This document shows positions 1 through 8,325 of a DNA stretch of 48,581 nucleotides, piece by piece. The notes beneath the pieces are model-generated. The model was not told the origin of the DNA, searched no databases, and saw nothing but the letters and a program-made list of their open reading frames with translations. Positions within the stretch are counted from its first letter, which is position 1. Each line of letters begins with the position of its first letter. Position numbers and translations under genes: made by a program. The DNA is from Myxococcales bacterium (GTDB taxonomy: Bacteria > Myxococcota_A > Bradymonadia > Bradymonadales > Bradymonadaceae), in the NCBI GenBank assembly GCA_007120035.1, contig SKON01000090.1, forward strand, positions 1-48,581. Direction: 5' to 3'.

Positions 1-300
1 CCCCGCCTGCGGGGAGGTGCCCGAAGGGCGGAGGGGTCGTCCGCGCCGCCCATACGTTCGGGAGACGATCGCGAACCCCAGCCGAAACAACGAAGCCCGT
101 GGCCCCCTCCCCACTTGTGGGGAGGTGCCCGCAGGGCGGAGGGGTCGTCCGCGCCGCCCATACGTTCGGGAGACGATCGCGAACCCCAACGACACATCGA
201 AGCTCGTGGCCTTCTCCCCTCCTGGTGGGGAGGTGCCCGAAGGGCGGAGGGGTCGTCCCGCGCCGCCCGGACCATCGAAGCCCCGCCGCCGCCCGGAACC
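1..300. repeat. 108-bp tandem repeat (about 2.6 copies, cut by window edge)
   Basis: The word GGGGAGGTGCCC begins at 11, 119 and 227, so the period is exactly 108 bp. Copies one and two agree over about 80 bp up to a shared GATCGCGAACCCCA end; the third copy diverges after about position 270. Each unit contains short self-complementary blocks such as CCTCCCC/GGGGAGG. Because 108 is a multiple of three, open frames run through the array, but they have no ribosome site and mirror the repeat, so I do not call genes. Other copies may lie upstream of position 1. Confidence 0.85.
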
Positions 301-311
301 GCCGTTCCGTT

Positions 312-341
312 TTGACAACCCGGCGGGGGCTCACCTATAAC
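312..341 (+). promoter_or_regulatory. Sigma70-type promoter for the Gfo/Idh/MocA-lipid kinase-kamD unit
   Basis: A perfect -35 box TTGACA (312-317) is followed by an 18-nt spacer and the -10 box TATAAC (336-341). It lies immediately after the tandem repeat. Transcription would start near 348, leaving a leader of about 44 nt before the preferred ATG at 392, which carries GGAGG at 382-386. Confidence 0.75.
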
Positions 342-391
342 GGTGAGGCTTGCAGGATCCCAACCATAAGTGGCCGGCTTTGGAGGCTTTG

Positions 392-1468
392 ATGGCGCGA
401 TTGAAAGTGGGCATCGTCGGTGCGGGTAGCATCGCCGACCTCCACGCCAAAGGGTATGAGAAGGACGATCGAGCCGAGATCGTGGCGGTCTGTGATCGAG
501 ACGAGGACAAGGCCATCCAGCGGGCCCTCGACTGGGGCGCCCGGGCTTACTTCACGGACTTCGACGCGATGATCGCCGCCGGCGGCCTGGACGCCGTGGA
601 GATCCTCACCCCCCACTACCTTCACGCCAACCAGGTGCTGACGGCGCTGCAGGCCGGCCTACACGTGTCCGTGGAGCGTCCCCTGGCGCTGACCATCGAG
701 GAGGCCAACCAGGTGGTGATGGCCGCTGAGAAGGTGGGCAAGGTGCTGCAGGTCTACGAGCCCTGCCTCTTCTACAAGCCCCTCCTGGACGCCCGGAACT
801 TGATCGACGCCGGGGAGATCGGAAAGCCCACGGCGATCCGGGTGTCCATGACCGTCGGCCAGGGGCAGACCGGGATCTGGGACTTTCAGAACTCCGAGGA
901 CGCCACGCTGTGGCGGTTCGACCCGAAGTTCTCCGGTGGGTCGCCGATGCTCTACGACGTGGGCTACCAGACCTTCTGCATCTCCCTCTTCCTGATCGGG
1001 AACGTGGAGAAGATCGAGGTGTGGCGAAGCGATACGCCGATCCGAGAGGGCATGAAGATCGACGCCCCCACGGTGGCGATGTGGAAGCACTTCCAGCAGG
1101 ACTGCTACGGGACGATGACCCTGACCTACGCGCCGGAGCGCAAGATGCGCACCGAGCACCACCCCCTGGAGGCCCTGATCACCGTCGAGGGCACCCGAGG
1201 GCAGATCCGGATCATCCGGAGCTCGGACCCCACCCAGCTGGAGGCCCCCGTAGAGCTCCGTCGGGACAACCGAAAGGTCGCCTACGGACAGCGGAACACG
1301 GCGTTTGAGGACAGCTTCATCCGGGCCACCCAGAACTTCATCGGCGCCTGCCGTGGCGAGGACGAGCCCCTGCTGGGCTCCGCCGAGGCCCGTCAGCTCT
1401 TGCTGCTGACCCTGGCCTACTTGGAGTCCTCCCGTCGAGGCCGTGCCGTCAGCCTCCAGCACGGGTAA
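392..1468 (+). CDS. Gfo/Idh/MocA family oxidoreductase-like protein with altered active-site motifs
   Basis: The 358-residue product has the N-terminal Rossmann motif GIVGAGSIADLH and the overall length of the Gfo/Idh/MocA family, NAD(P)-dependent sugar and inositol dehydrogenases. The start is set at ATG 392 because GGAGG ends five bases upstream; a TTG at 350 is in frame but would add a non-family leader. Two key motifs deviate. The usual EKP, whose Lys takes part in catalysis, reads ERP (VERPLAL). The usual DxGxHxxD reads DVGYQTFC, losing both His and Asp. The fold assignment is firm, but the substrate is unknown and normal dehydrogenase activity is doubtful. It is the first gene of a same-strand group with a lipid kinase (17-nt gap) and kamD. 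Confidence 0.85.
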   Translation: MARLKVGIVGAGSIADLHAKGYEKDDRAEIVAVCDRDEDKAIQRALDWGARAYFTDFDAMIAAGGLDAVEILTPHYLHANQVLTALQAGLHVSVERPLALTIEEANQVVMAAEKVGKVLQVYEPCLFYKPLLDARNLIDAGEIGKPTAIRVSMTVGQGQTGIWDFQNSEDATLWRFDPKFSGGSPMLYDVGYQTFCISLFLIGNVEKIEVWRSDTPIREGMKIDAPTVAMWKHFQQDCYGTMTLTYAPERKMRTEHHPLEALITVEGTRGQIRIIRSSDPTQLEAPVELRRDNRKVAYGQRNTAFEDSFIRATQNFIGACRGEDEPLLGSAEARQLLLLTLAYLESSRRGRAVSLQHG

Positions 1469-1485
1469 CCCCCGAATCCTCTGCC

Positions 1486-2526
1486 ATGATCTCCTCTCAC
1501 GAAGCCAGCCTTGAGGTGCGCGCCGCGCCTCGGCGATATGCGGTCCTGTTGAACGCCCGGGCCAAGGGGTGGACCGGTGAGGTCCACGAGGCGGTGCAGC
1601 GATTCGTGCCGAACTCCGACCTCTTCTTGACCGACGACTTTCGGCAGGCCCAGACCACGGTGGAGCGGGTCCTCAACGCCGACTACGACGTGATCTTCAC
1701 CGGCGGCGGCGACGGCACCGTGGTGTACCTGATCAACGCCATCGAGGCGGCCATCCAGGAGGGGCGGATCACCCGCGACGAGGCGCCCCCCGTGGGGGTG
1801 CTCCGCCTGGGCACGGGCAACGCCGTGGCCACCTACGTGGACGCCGGGCCGATCATCGAGGACCTCCAGCTCCTCCACGCCGGTGCCCCCCTGAAGGTCC
1901 GGGAGATCAACCTCGTGGACGACGGAAAGCACCGATTCCCCTTCGCCGGGTTCGGGTGGGACGCCGACATCCTCAACGACTACGACCGGTTCAAGGCCGC
2001 CGTCCGGGACACCGCCGTGGAGGGATTCGCCACGGGCCTGGGCGGCTACGCCGTGGCCATCGCCACCCGGTCCATCCCGCGGGCCCTGGCCCGAGGCAGC
2101 GGCCGGGCCCGGTTCACAAACCTGGGCCCCGTGGCCTATCGGCTCGACGAGCGGGGTCAGATCGTGGGTGAGAAGAAGGAGGGGGAGGTCCTCTACCGGG
2201 GGCCGATCAAGATCACCAGCCCGGCGACGATCCCCTACTGGGGCTTTAAGGTGCGGATGTTCCCCTACTGCAACCTGAAGCCCGGGTTCTTCGAGCTCCG
2301 ATACTACACGGGTTCCATCGCCCGGGTGGTCAGCGACCTGCCGGCGTTCTGGCGCGGCGAGATGCCGCCGGAGACCCTGGGAGACTGGCTGGTCAGCGCC
2401 GTGCAGGTGGACATCGAAGACGGCCCCATGAGCTATCAGGTGGCTGGAGACGCCGCCGGCTACCGCGACCAGGTCGTGTGGCGACTGGCCGAGCACGGCG
2501 CCCGGTTGGCCACGCCCCTGCGGTAA
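1486..2526 (+). CDS. Diacylglycerol kinase catalytic-domain protein (YegS/sphingosine kinase-like)
   Basis: The 346-residue protein has the nucleotide-binding signature GGGDGT at residues 73-78, followed by VVYLINAIEAA, and the LGTGNA motif near residue 109 (VLRLGTGNAVA). These define the DAGK_cat fold used by bacterial lipid kinases that phosphorylate diacylglycerol, phosphatidylglycerol or sphingoid bases with ATP. No signal peptide or transmembrane segment is evident, so it is probably cytosolic and membrane-associated. It follows the Gfo/Idh/MocA gene by 17 nt and precedes kamD by 16 nt, which implies co-transcription. There is no strong Shine-Dalgarno before ATG 1486. The lipid substrate cannot be told from sequence, and a link between lipid phosphorylation and lysine metabolism is not established. 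Confidence 0.88.
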   Translation: MISSHEASLEVRAAPRRYAVLLNARAKGWTGEVHEAVQRFVPNSDLFLTDDFRQAQTTVERVLNADYDVIFTGGGDGTVVYLINAIEAAIQEGRITRDEAPPVGVLRLGTGNAVATYVDAGPIIEDLQLLHAGAPLKVREINLVDDGKHRFPFAGFGWDADILNDYDRFKAAVRDTAVEGFATGLGGYAVAIATRSIPRALARGSGRARFTNLGPVAYRLDERGQIVGEKKEGEVLYRGPIKITSPATIPYWGFKVRMFPYCNLKPGFFELRYYTGSIARVVSDLPAFWRGEMPPETLGDWLVSAVQVDIEDGPMSYQVAGDAAGYRDQVVWRLAEHGARLATPLR

Positions 2527-2542
2527 CGAGACGAGAGACACA

Positions 2543-4108
2543 ATGAGCCTCCTGAACCTGGATCCCGCCGTCATCGATCGAGCCCGACAGGCCGCCTCGG
2601 CGATCGCCGACGAGATGGACCTCTTTTTGCGCGCCCGGTCCACGGTGGCCGTGGAGCGCACCTCCCTGCGGCTCGCCGGCGTCGACGGGGTGGACACAGA
2701 CGACATCCCCTTGCCGAACGTCTTCGTCGACGCCGCCCAGGAGGCGGGTCTGCTCTCCCGAGGGATCCTCCCCGTGTTGGCCCGGGCCATGGCCCACACC
2801 GGCCGGTCCGCGCAGGTAGTGGCCGAGGCGGTCGCCACGGGAGACCTCTCCCTGGCGGAGCTCGCCGCCGACACTTCGCTGGACACCGACGAGGTGATCG
2901 ACGAGCTCGCCGCCGAGGCGATTCGCAAGATCGAGGAGACCCGGTTGACCCGAGCGGGGTTTCTGGACCGCTACGAAGAACGCCCGGCGCCGCTCCACTA
3001 CGTGATCGTCGCCACGGGCAACATCTACGAGGACGCCGTGCAGGCCCGCACGGCGGCCCGCCAGGGCGCCGACATCATCGCCGTGATTCGGTCCACGGGG
3101 CAGAGCCTCCTGGACTTCGTGCCCTACGGGCCCACCACGGAGGGCTTCGGCGGCACCTACGCTACGCAGGCCAACTTCCAGATCATGCGGGAGGCCCTCG
3201 ACGAGGTCGGCGAAGAGCTGGGGCGGTACATCCGGCTCTGCAATTACTGTAGCGGCCTCTGCATGCCCGAGATCGCCGCCATGGGCGCCTTGGAGCGCCT
3301 GGACGTGATGCTCAACGACGCCCTCTACGGGATCCTCTTTCGAGACATCAACCCCAAGCGGACCTTCATCGACCAGTACTACAGCCGAATGATCAACGCC
3401 GCCGCCGGGGTGGTGATCAACACCGGCGAGGACAACTACCTGACCACGGCCGACGCCGTGGAGGCCGCTCATACGGTCACGGCCAGCCAGTTCATCAACG
3501 AACAGTTCGCCCTCCGCAGCGGCCTGCCCGTGGAGCAGATGGGCCTGGGCCACGCCATGGAGATCAACCCCGACGTGGAGAACGGGTTCCTCCTGGAGCT
3601 CGCCCAGGCCCAGCTGGCTCGGGAGCTCTTCCCCGGGGCGCCCCTGAAGTTCATGCCTCCCACGAAGTACATGACGGGCAATATCTTCAAGGGCCATATC
3701 CAGGACGCCCTCTTTAACCTCGTCGGGGTGTGGACCGGCCAGGGAATCCAGCTCTTGGGCATGATGACCGAGGCCATGCACACCCCCCACATGGGGGATC
3801 GGTACCTGGCGCTGGAGAACGCCCAGTATGTGATGAACAACGCCCGCGATCTGGGCGCAGAGATCCAGTTTCGAGAGGGCGGCCTGATCCAGACCCGGGC
3901 CCAGGAGGTCCTCGCCGATGCCTGCGACCTCCTGGAAGAGGTCCAGGAGCGAGGCCTCTTCGAGGCGCTCTCCGACGGGCGGTTCGCCGACGTGGAGCGT
4001 CCCGAGGATCGGGGCAAGGGCGAGGAAGGGGTCTTTCAGCGAGACCCGGAGTACCGCAACCCCATCGAAGAGAAGCTCCGGGGCCTGCTGGGACTCCAGA
4101 TTCAGTAG
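2543..4108 (+). CDS. kamD: Lysine 5,6-aminomutase alpha subunit
   Basis: The 521-residue length and long conserved blocks match the alpha subunit (KamD, about 516 aa) of the adenosylcobalamin- and PLP-dependent D-lysine/beta-lysine 5,6-aminomutase of lysine fermentation: VATGNIYEDAVQAR near 155-170, VIRSTGQSLLDFVPYG near 181-196, NYCSGLCMPEIAAMG near 234-248, INTGEDNYLTT, and PPTKYMTGNIFKGH. The alpha subunit supplies the TIM barrel. The partner KamE carries the B12-binding domain and the PLP lysine. No kamE is seen downstream; the next gene is convergent, 11 nt away. The partner must be elsewhere, or this paralogue acts differently. The stop TAG is followed in frame by two more CAG-TAG units. 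Confidence 0.93.
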   Translation: MSLLNLDPAVIDRARQAASAIADEMDLFLRARSTVAVERTSLRLAGVDGVDTDDIPLPNVFVDAAQEAGLLSRGILPVLARAMAHTGRSAQVVAEAVATGDLSLAELAADTSLDTDEVIDELAAEAIRKIEETRLTRAGFLDRYEERPAPLHYVIVATGNIYEDAVQARTAARQGADIIAVIRSTGQSLLDFVPYGPTTEGFGGTYATQANFQIMREALDEVGEELGRYIRLCNYCSGLCMPEIAAMGALERLDVMLNDALYGILFRDINPKRTFIDQYYSRMINAAAGVVINTGEDNYLTTADAVEAAHTVTASQFINEQFALRSGLPVEQMGLGHAMEINPDVENGFLLELAQAQLARELFPGAPLKFMPPTKYMTGNIFKGHIQDALFNLVGVWTGQGIQLLGMMTEAMHTPHMGDRYLALENAQYVMNNARDLGAEIQFREGGLIQTRAQEVLADACDLLEEVQERGLFEALSDGRFADVERPEDRGKGEEGVFQRDPEYRNPIEEKLRGLLGLQIQ

Positions 4109-4119
4109 AACCAGTAGAG

Positions 4120-4764
4120 TCAGTAGAAGAGGATCGCCGTGTCGTGCTCGATACTCAGTCGCGCCGCCTCGTAGAGGGCCAGCCACACGAGCCGCTCCAC
4201 CGCGAAGGGGGCTCCCGAGGGACGCTGGGTGGAGATCTGTCGGGCCACCTCGTCGGTGAGGTGGCCCTTGCCGTCGACGGGGATCTCCAGGGGGTCGGCC
4301 AGGCCCACGAGCTCCTCTCGCAGCCGGTAGGACGAGCCCACCACGCCACCACGGATCTTGTGGTCCGGGTCCAACAGGAGCTCCTCAAAGTCCACGGGAA
4401 GATAGTACCCCTCGCTGTCGGAGTGGCAGAGCAGGTGTGACGAGAGGGCTCGATACATCTGGCGAAGCACAGGATCGTCAGCGGGATCCTCCCCGGGCTC
4501 GATCGGGTAGGGGACCCACCGGGGATCGCGCATCACGTGGGCCGCGAACCGGCGCAGGTAGTGGAGCCAGGAGTACGGAAAGGAGGTCAAGGATGCCCGG
4601 GACGACAGCTCTTCGTCGAAGCTCTCCGGTTCCCCGTGACGAGGAAGGCCAGCCTCTCTCAGGCGCTGGTTGATGACCTCCAGCTCCTCTCTGATTCGCT
4701 TCGCTGTCTCCGGGTTGGTCGCCGCAAACTCGGCGAGCATACCCACGCCAATTGCCAGGCCCAT
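4120..4764 (-). CDS. Conserved hypothetical protein, 214 aa
   Basis: I do not recognise a named family. The protein begins with a short hydrophobic stretch (GLAIGVGMLAEF) and contains the blocks FPYSWLHYLRRFAAHV and LLCHSDSEGYYLPVDF, followed by a GGVVGSSYRLREEL segment. These well-formed motifs resemble a small family of soluble uncharacterised proteins in bacteria, some of which sit beside toxin or regulatory genes. It is convergent with kamD, the two stop codons being 11 nt apart, and its own stop lies within the CAGTAG repeat that follows kamD. The GAGAGAG before ATG 4764 is an acceptable ribosome site. No catalytic signature could be identified. Confidence 0.75.
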   Translation of the reverse strand: MGLAIGVGMLAEFAATNPETAKRIREELEVINQRLREAGLPRHGEPESFDEELSSRASLTSFPYSWLHYLRRFAAHVMRDPRWVPYPIEPGEDPADDPVLRQMYRALSSHLLCHSDSEGYYLPVDFEELLLDPDHKIRGGVVGSSYRLREELVGLADPLEIPVDGKGHLTDEVARQISTQRPSGAPFAVERLVWLALYEAARLSIEHDTAILFY

Positions 4765-5141
4765 GTACAGTCTCTCTCGTCACATGGCTTTAAGATGAAA
4801 TACTAAGGGTGAATCCCCACGAGACCTGTACAGCCTATTTTTCAAATCTTTGCAATCCTGTTTCGACGGAAATCTCCGATTATTCAGGAGTTCTCAGACC
4901 AAAAGAGTTTCATTTCGACCTCTTCTGATCACTACGAATGGGATACGGGGATGAACTGCGTGATTCGGTGATCATCGCCGAGGTGACCCTCGACTTTCGG
5001 CGCCGGAGCCCTAGGTTGAAGTGCCGGCGCTTTGGCATTCCCGACGGCACCTTGCATTCCCGACGGCAATAAGGGAGAACGTGGGTCCTGGCAGGTAGCG
5101 AACACATCAACGGGATGGAACTCAACCCTCGTGGAGACGAC
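4765..5141. promoter_or_regulatory. AT-rich divergent intergenic region upstream of gap
   Basis: This 377-nt region separates the minus-strand hypothetical gene from gap. Positions about 4790-4930 are clearly richer in A and T than the flanks and probably hold promoters for both genes, but no convincing -35/-10 pair was found. The gap-proximal part contains an exact 15-bp direct repeat, listed separately. No small gene was seen. Confidence 0.5.
5035..5068. repeat. Exact 15-bp direct repeat upstream of gap
   Basis: GCATTCCCGACGGCA occurs at 5035-5049 and again at 5054-5068, a 19-bp period, 73 bp before the gap start codon. Perfectly repeated 15-mers at this spacing could be tandem sites for a regulator, but they could also be a chance local duplication. 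Confidence 0.6.
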
Positions 5142-6146
5142 ATGACGACGAAAATTGCGATTAATGGCTTTGGTCGAATCGGACGGTGTGTGGCTCGGGT
5201 GGCGATGAACGACCCCGACGTGGAGTTGGTAGCCGTCAACGATCTGACCAGCCCGGACCAGCTCGCGGTCCTCTTCAAGTACGACTCCGTGCACGGCACC
5301 TACGCCGGCGACGTGGAGGTCAGCGACGACACCCTGACCATCGACGGGGAGGCCATCAAGGTCTTCTCCGTGCGGGATCCCTCGGAGCTCCCCTGGGGCG
5401 ATCTGGGCGTCGACATGGTGCTGGAGTGCACGGGCATCTTCCGGTCTCGCGACGGGGCCGCCAAGCACCTGGAGGCCGGCGCCAAGAAGGTGGTGATCTC
5501 CGCCCCTGGCAAGAACGTGGATCTCTCGATGTGCATGGGCGTCAACCAGGAAGCCTACGACCCCTCCATGGAGATCGTGGACATCGCCAGCTGCACCACC
5601 AACTGCCTGGCCCCCATCGCCAAGGTCCTCCACGACAACTTCGGCATCGAGTCCGGGTTGATGACCACGGTCCACGCCTACACCAACGATCAGGCCCTCC
5701 TGGACACCCCCCACAGCAAGGATTTTCGGCGAGCTCGGGCGGCGGCGGTGAACATGATCCCCACCTCCACGGGCGCCGCCATCGCCGTGACCCGGGTGCT
5801 GCCGGCCCTGAAGGGCAAGCTCGACGGCATGGCCATTCGGGTCCCCACGGCCAACGTCTCCTGCGTCGACCTGGTCGTGACCCTGAGTAAGGACGCCTCT
5901 GCGGAGGCCGTCAACCAGGCCATGAAAGAGGCCGCCGAAGGCCCCATGAAGGGAATCCTGGGGTACAGCGACGAGCCCCTGGTCTCCTCGGACTACATCG
6001 GCGACCCCCACTCCTCCACCCTGGACTCTCTGACGACCATGTCGTTGGGCTCCCGGATGGTGAAGGTCCTGTCGTGGTACGACAATGAGTGGGGCTTCTC
6101 CTGCCGGATGGTCGACGCCGTGAAGTTCATGGCCAGCCAGGGCTAA
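5142..6146 (+). CDS. gap: Glyceraldehyde-3-phosphate dehydrogenase, type I
   Basis: This 334-residue enzyme catalyses the NAD-dependent oxidation and phosphorylation of glyceraldehyde 3-phosphate to 1,3-bisphosphoglycerate. The Rossmann motif INGFGRIGR lies at 7-15. The NAD-selecting Asp follows in VNDL (residue 34). The catalytic cysteine is Cys151 in SCTTNCLAP. The C-terminal WYDNEWGFSCRMVD segment is also standard. The start is ATG 5142, preceded by GGAG at 5133-5136; an ATG at 5115 in frame would add nine atypical residues. It heads the gap-pgk-tpiA cluster, with a strong hairpin terminator or attenuator between gap and pgk. Confidence 0.98.
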   Translation: MTTKIAINGFGRIGRCVARVAMNDPDVELVAVNDLTSPDQLAVLFKYDSVHGTYAGDVEVSDDTLTIDGEAIKVFSVRDPSELPWGDLGVDMVLECTGIFRSRDGAAKHLEAGAKKVVISAPGKNVDLSMCMGVNQEAYDPSMEIVDIASCTTNCLAPIAKVLHDNFGIESGLMTTVHAYTNDQALLDTPHSKDFRRARAAAVNMIPTSTGAAIAVTRVLPALKGKLDGMAIRVPTANVSCVDLVVTLSKDASAEAVNQAMKEAAEGPMKGILGYSDEPLVSSDYIGDPHSSTLDSLTTMSLGSRMVKVLSWYDNEWGFSCRMVDAVKFMASQG

Positions 6147-6165
6147 TTTCCGCATCAACTCTCGT

Positions 6166-6203
6166 GGACGCGCCGGCCTTCCGGCGCGTCCTCTCCTTTT
6201 CTT
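6166..6203 (+). terminator. Rho-independent terminator or attenuator between gap and pgk
   Basis: A perfect 11-bp stem (GGACGCGCCGG at 6166-6176 with CCGGCGCGTCC at 6181-6191) closes a CCTT loop and is followed by the T-rich run TCTCCTTTTCTT. Being 20 nt after the gap stop and 16 nt before the pgk ATG, it could make gap mRNA more abundant than pgk-tpiA mRNA. Confidence 0.85.
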
Positions 6204-6218
6204 CGGGGAAAAGACGCC

Positions 6219-7451
6219 ATGGACACCACGGGCATTCGCTTTATCGACGACCTGGATCTCTCCGATCAGCGGGTCTTGATTCGGGTGGACTTCAACGTCC
6301 CTCTCGACGACGGAAAGGTCACCGACGACACACGGATCAAGGCGGCGCTGCCGACGATCGTCCACGCCGTGGAGGCCGGGGCCAAGGTGATCCTCTGCAG
6401 CCACCTGGGGCGGCCGTCGGGGCCCGACGACAGCCGGTACACCATGGAGCCCGTGGCGGCCCGGCTGGCGGAGTTGTTGGACACCGACACCCTCCTCTAC
6501 GACATGGAGGTGATCTTCCCCGAGGGGATCGTCGGCCCCGACGTGGAGGAGCTCATCGGTGAGCTGAAGCCCCGCAAACAGGTGATGCTCCTGGAGAACC
6601 TCCGGTTCGAACCCGGCGAGAAGGGCGGCGACGACGACTTCGCCAAGGCCCTCTCCGAACTCGCCGACGTGTACATCAACGACGCCTTCGGGGCGGCCCA
6701 CCGGGCTCACGCCTCGGTCTATCAGATCAACAAATTCTTCGATCGCCACCATCGTGGCGCCGGGTTGCTGATCCGAAAAGAGATCGAGGGGTTGTCCCGA
6801 CTGCTCCAACGACCGGAGCGCCCCTTCGTGGCGATCGTGGGCGGAGCGAAGGTCTCCGATAAGATCGGAGTGCTTCAGGCCCTGATCGACAAGGTGGACA
6901 CCATCCTGGTCGGCGGCGCCATGGCCTACACCTTCTTGAAGGCCCGGGGCCACACCGTGGGGGACTCCCTGGTGGAAGAGGACTTCTTGGATCAGGCCAA
7001 CGAGATCCTTCGCAAGGCCCAGGGCAAGGGCGTGGAGATTCTCCTCCCCGTGGACCATCGGGTGGCCGAGAGCTTCGACGCTCAGGAGGGCACCACCACC
7101 GACGGGGTCGACATCGAGCCCGGGTTCATGGGGCTCGACGTGGGGCCGAAGACGGTGTCGGCCTTCGTGAAACGGATCGATAAGGCGGCCACGATCTTTT
7201 GGAACGGACCTCTGGGGGTCTTTGAGAAGGAGGCGTTCTCGGTGGGGACCTTCTCGGTGGCCCGGGCCGTGGCGGCGGCGTCGGGGTTCTCCGTGATCGG
7301 CGGCGGCGATTCCGTGGCGGCCATCACCCAGGCCGGGCTGGCCGACTCCGTGGGGCACGTGTCCACCGGCGGCGGCGCAAGCCTCCAGGCTGTGGAGGGC
7401 CAACCGCTCCCGGGAATCGAAGGGTTGCGGGCGAACCACCCCTTCGAGTAA
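6219..7451 (+). CDS. pgk: Phosphoglycerate kinase
   Basis: The 410-residue protein has the family's standard length and motifs: [11 protein letters not shown] near the N-terminus, SHLGRPSG, the [11 protein letters not shown] block, and [15 protein letters not shown] in the substrate half. In the nucleotide half are [17 protein letters not shown] and STGGGASLQ. It transfers the acyl phosphate of 1,3-bisphosphoglycerate to ADP in the cytosol. The last motif has Gln where Glu is more usual. It lies between gap and tpiA. GGGGA upstream of ATG 6219 is the likely ribosome site. Expression may depend on read-through of the upstream hairpin or on its own promoter. Confidence 0.98.
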   Translation: MDTTGIRFIDDLDLSDQRVLIRVDFNVPLDDGKVTDDTRIKAALPTIVHAVEAGAKVILCSHLGRPSGPDDSRYTMEPVAARLAELLDTDTLLYDMEVIFPEGIVGPDVEELIGELKPRKQVMLLENLRFEPGEKGGDDDFAKALSELADVYINDAFGAAHRAHASVYQINKFFDRHHRGAGLLIRKEIEGLSRLLQRPERPFVAIVGGAKVSDKIGVLQALIDKVDTILVGGAMAYTFLKARGHTVGDSLVEEDFLDQANEILRKAQGKGVEILLPVDHRVAESFDAQEGTTTDGVDIEPGFMGLDVGPKTVSAFVKRIDKAATIFWNGPLGVFEKEAFSVGTFSVARAVAAASGFSVIGGGDSVAAITQAGLADSVGHVSTGGGASLQAVEGQPLPGIEGLRANHPFE

Positions 7452-7490
7452 GTCTATGAACACACTTTATTGAACCGAACGGAGGCAGTC

Positions 7491-8249
7491 ATGCGCACCC
7501 CTATCGTGGCCGGCAACTGGAAGATGAACCTCACCCATCAGGGGGCCACCGATCTGGCTCGGGGGATCGCCGAGGGGTGTCCGGAGAACGGGGTGACCGC
7601 TATCGTCGCCCCCGTGGCCCTTCATATCCCGGCGGTCGCCGAGGTCCTGGCCGCCTCGCCGGTGCTTTTGGCCTCCCAGAACATGCACTGGGCCGAGAGC
7701 GGCGCCTGCACAGGGGAGCTCGCCGGACCGATGCTCCGAGAGTTCAGCGTCCGGTACGTGATCCTCGGGCACAGCGAGCGGCGGCAGTTTTTCGGGGAGA
7801 CCGACGAAGGGGTCAACCGCAAGGCCCAGGCGGCGCTGGCCCAGGGGATGCATCCGATCATCTGTCTGGGAGAGTCCCTGCAAGAGCGGGAGGCCGATCG
7901 AACCCAGGCCAAGGTGGAGTTTCAGCTCCGGGCGGCCTTCGCCGGGCTCACCGCCGACGAGGCCCAGCGCACCATCGTGGCCTACGAGCCCATCTGGGCC
8001 ATCGGCACGGGCAAGACGGCCTCGCCACAGCAGGCCCAGGACGTCCACGCTTTGCTGCGGTCCGTGCTCGAAGATCGCTTCGATCGCCAGACCGCGCAGG
8101 CCATCCCGATCCTCTACGGCGGCAGCGTGAAGCCCGCGAACTTCGCCGAGCTCCTGGCCGGCGAGGACATCGACGGCGGCCTGGTGGGCGGCGCCAGCTT
8201 GAAGGTGGAGAGCTTCCTGGAGCTGACCCGGATCGCCCTGGGCTCCTGA
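7491..8249 (+). CDS. tpiA: Triosephosphate isomerase
   Basis: The 252-residue TIM-barrel enzyme interconverts dihydroxyacetone phosphate and glyceraldehyde 3-phosphate. Active-site landmarks are the Lys in AGNWKMN at the N-terminus, the His in ILGHSERR, the catalytic Glu in VAYEPIWAIGTGKTA, and the phosphate-binding GGSVKPAN and GGLVGGASL. ATG 7491 is chosen because GGAGG (7481-7485) is five bases upstream; a TTG at 7470 in frame would add seven residues. It follows pgk by 39 nt and completes the lower-glycolysis cluster. Confidence 0.98.
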   Translation: MRTPIVAGNWKMNLTHQGATDLARGIAEGCPENGVTAIVAPVALHIPAVAEVLAASPVLLASQNMHWAESGACTGELAGPMLREFSVRYVILGHSERRQFFGETDEGVNRKAQAALAQGMHPIICLGESLQEREADRTQAKVEFQLRAAFAGLTADEAQRTIVAYEPIWAIGTGKTASPQQAQDVHALLRSVLEDRFDRQTAQAIPILYGGSVKPANFAELLAGEDIDGGLVGGASLKVESFLELTRIALGS

Positions 8250-8270
8250 GAGCGAAATGATCTGACCACC

Positions 8271-8310
8271 GGTCCTGTTCATTTCACAGGACCGATCCCT
8301 CCTCTCTTCA
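8271..8310 (+). terminator. Candidate terminator after tpiA
   Basis: GGTCCTGT (8271-8278) pairs with ACAGGACC (8286-8293) around a 7-nt loop, followed by a pyrimidine-rich but not pure T tract. It is placed 21 nt after the tpiA stop and before the next gene, so weak termination is plausible. Confidence 0.55.
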
Positions 8311-8325
8311 GCCTCCGAATTCATC

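Noticed and set aside
17..340. Open reading frame of 107 codons through the 108-bp satellite
   Set aside because: It mirrors the repeat, has no ribosome site or family match, and similar frames exist on both strands because 108 is divisible by three.
2393..4186. Long minus-strand frame antisense to lipid kinase and kamD
   Set aside because: High-GC shadow ORF; codon-position composition fits the plus-strand genes, whose protein motifs are unmistakable.
4932..7463. Long minus-strand frame antisense to gap and pgk
   Set aside because: Shadow of two firmly identified glycolytic genes; its translation has no signal or domain.
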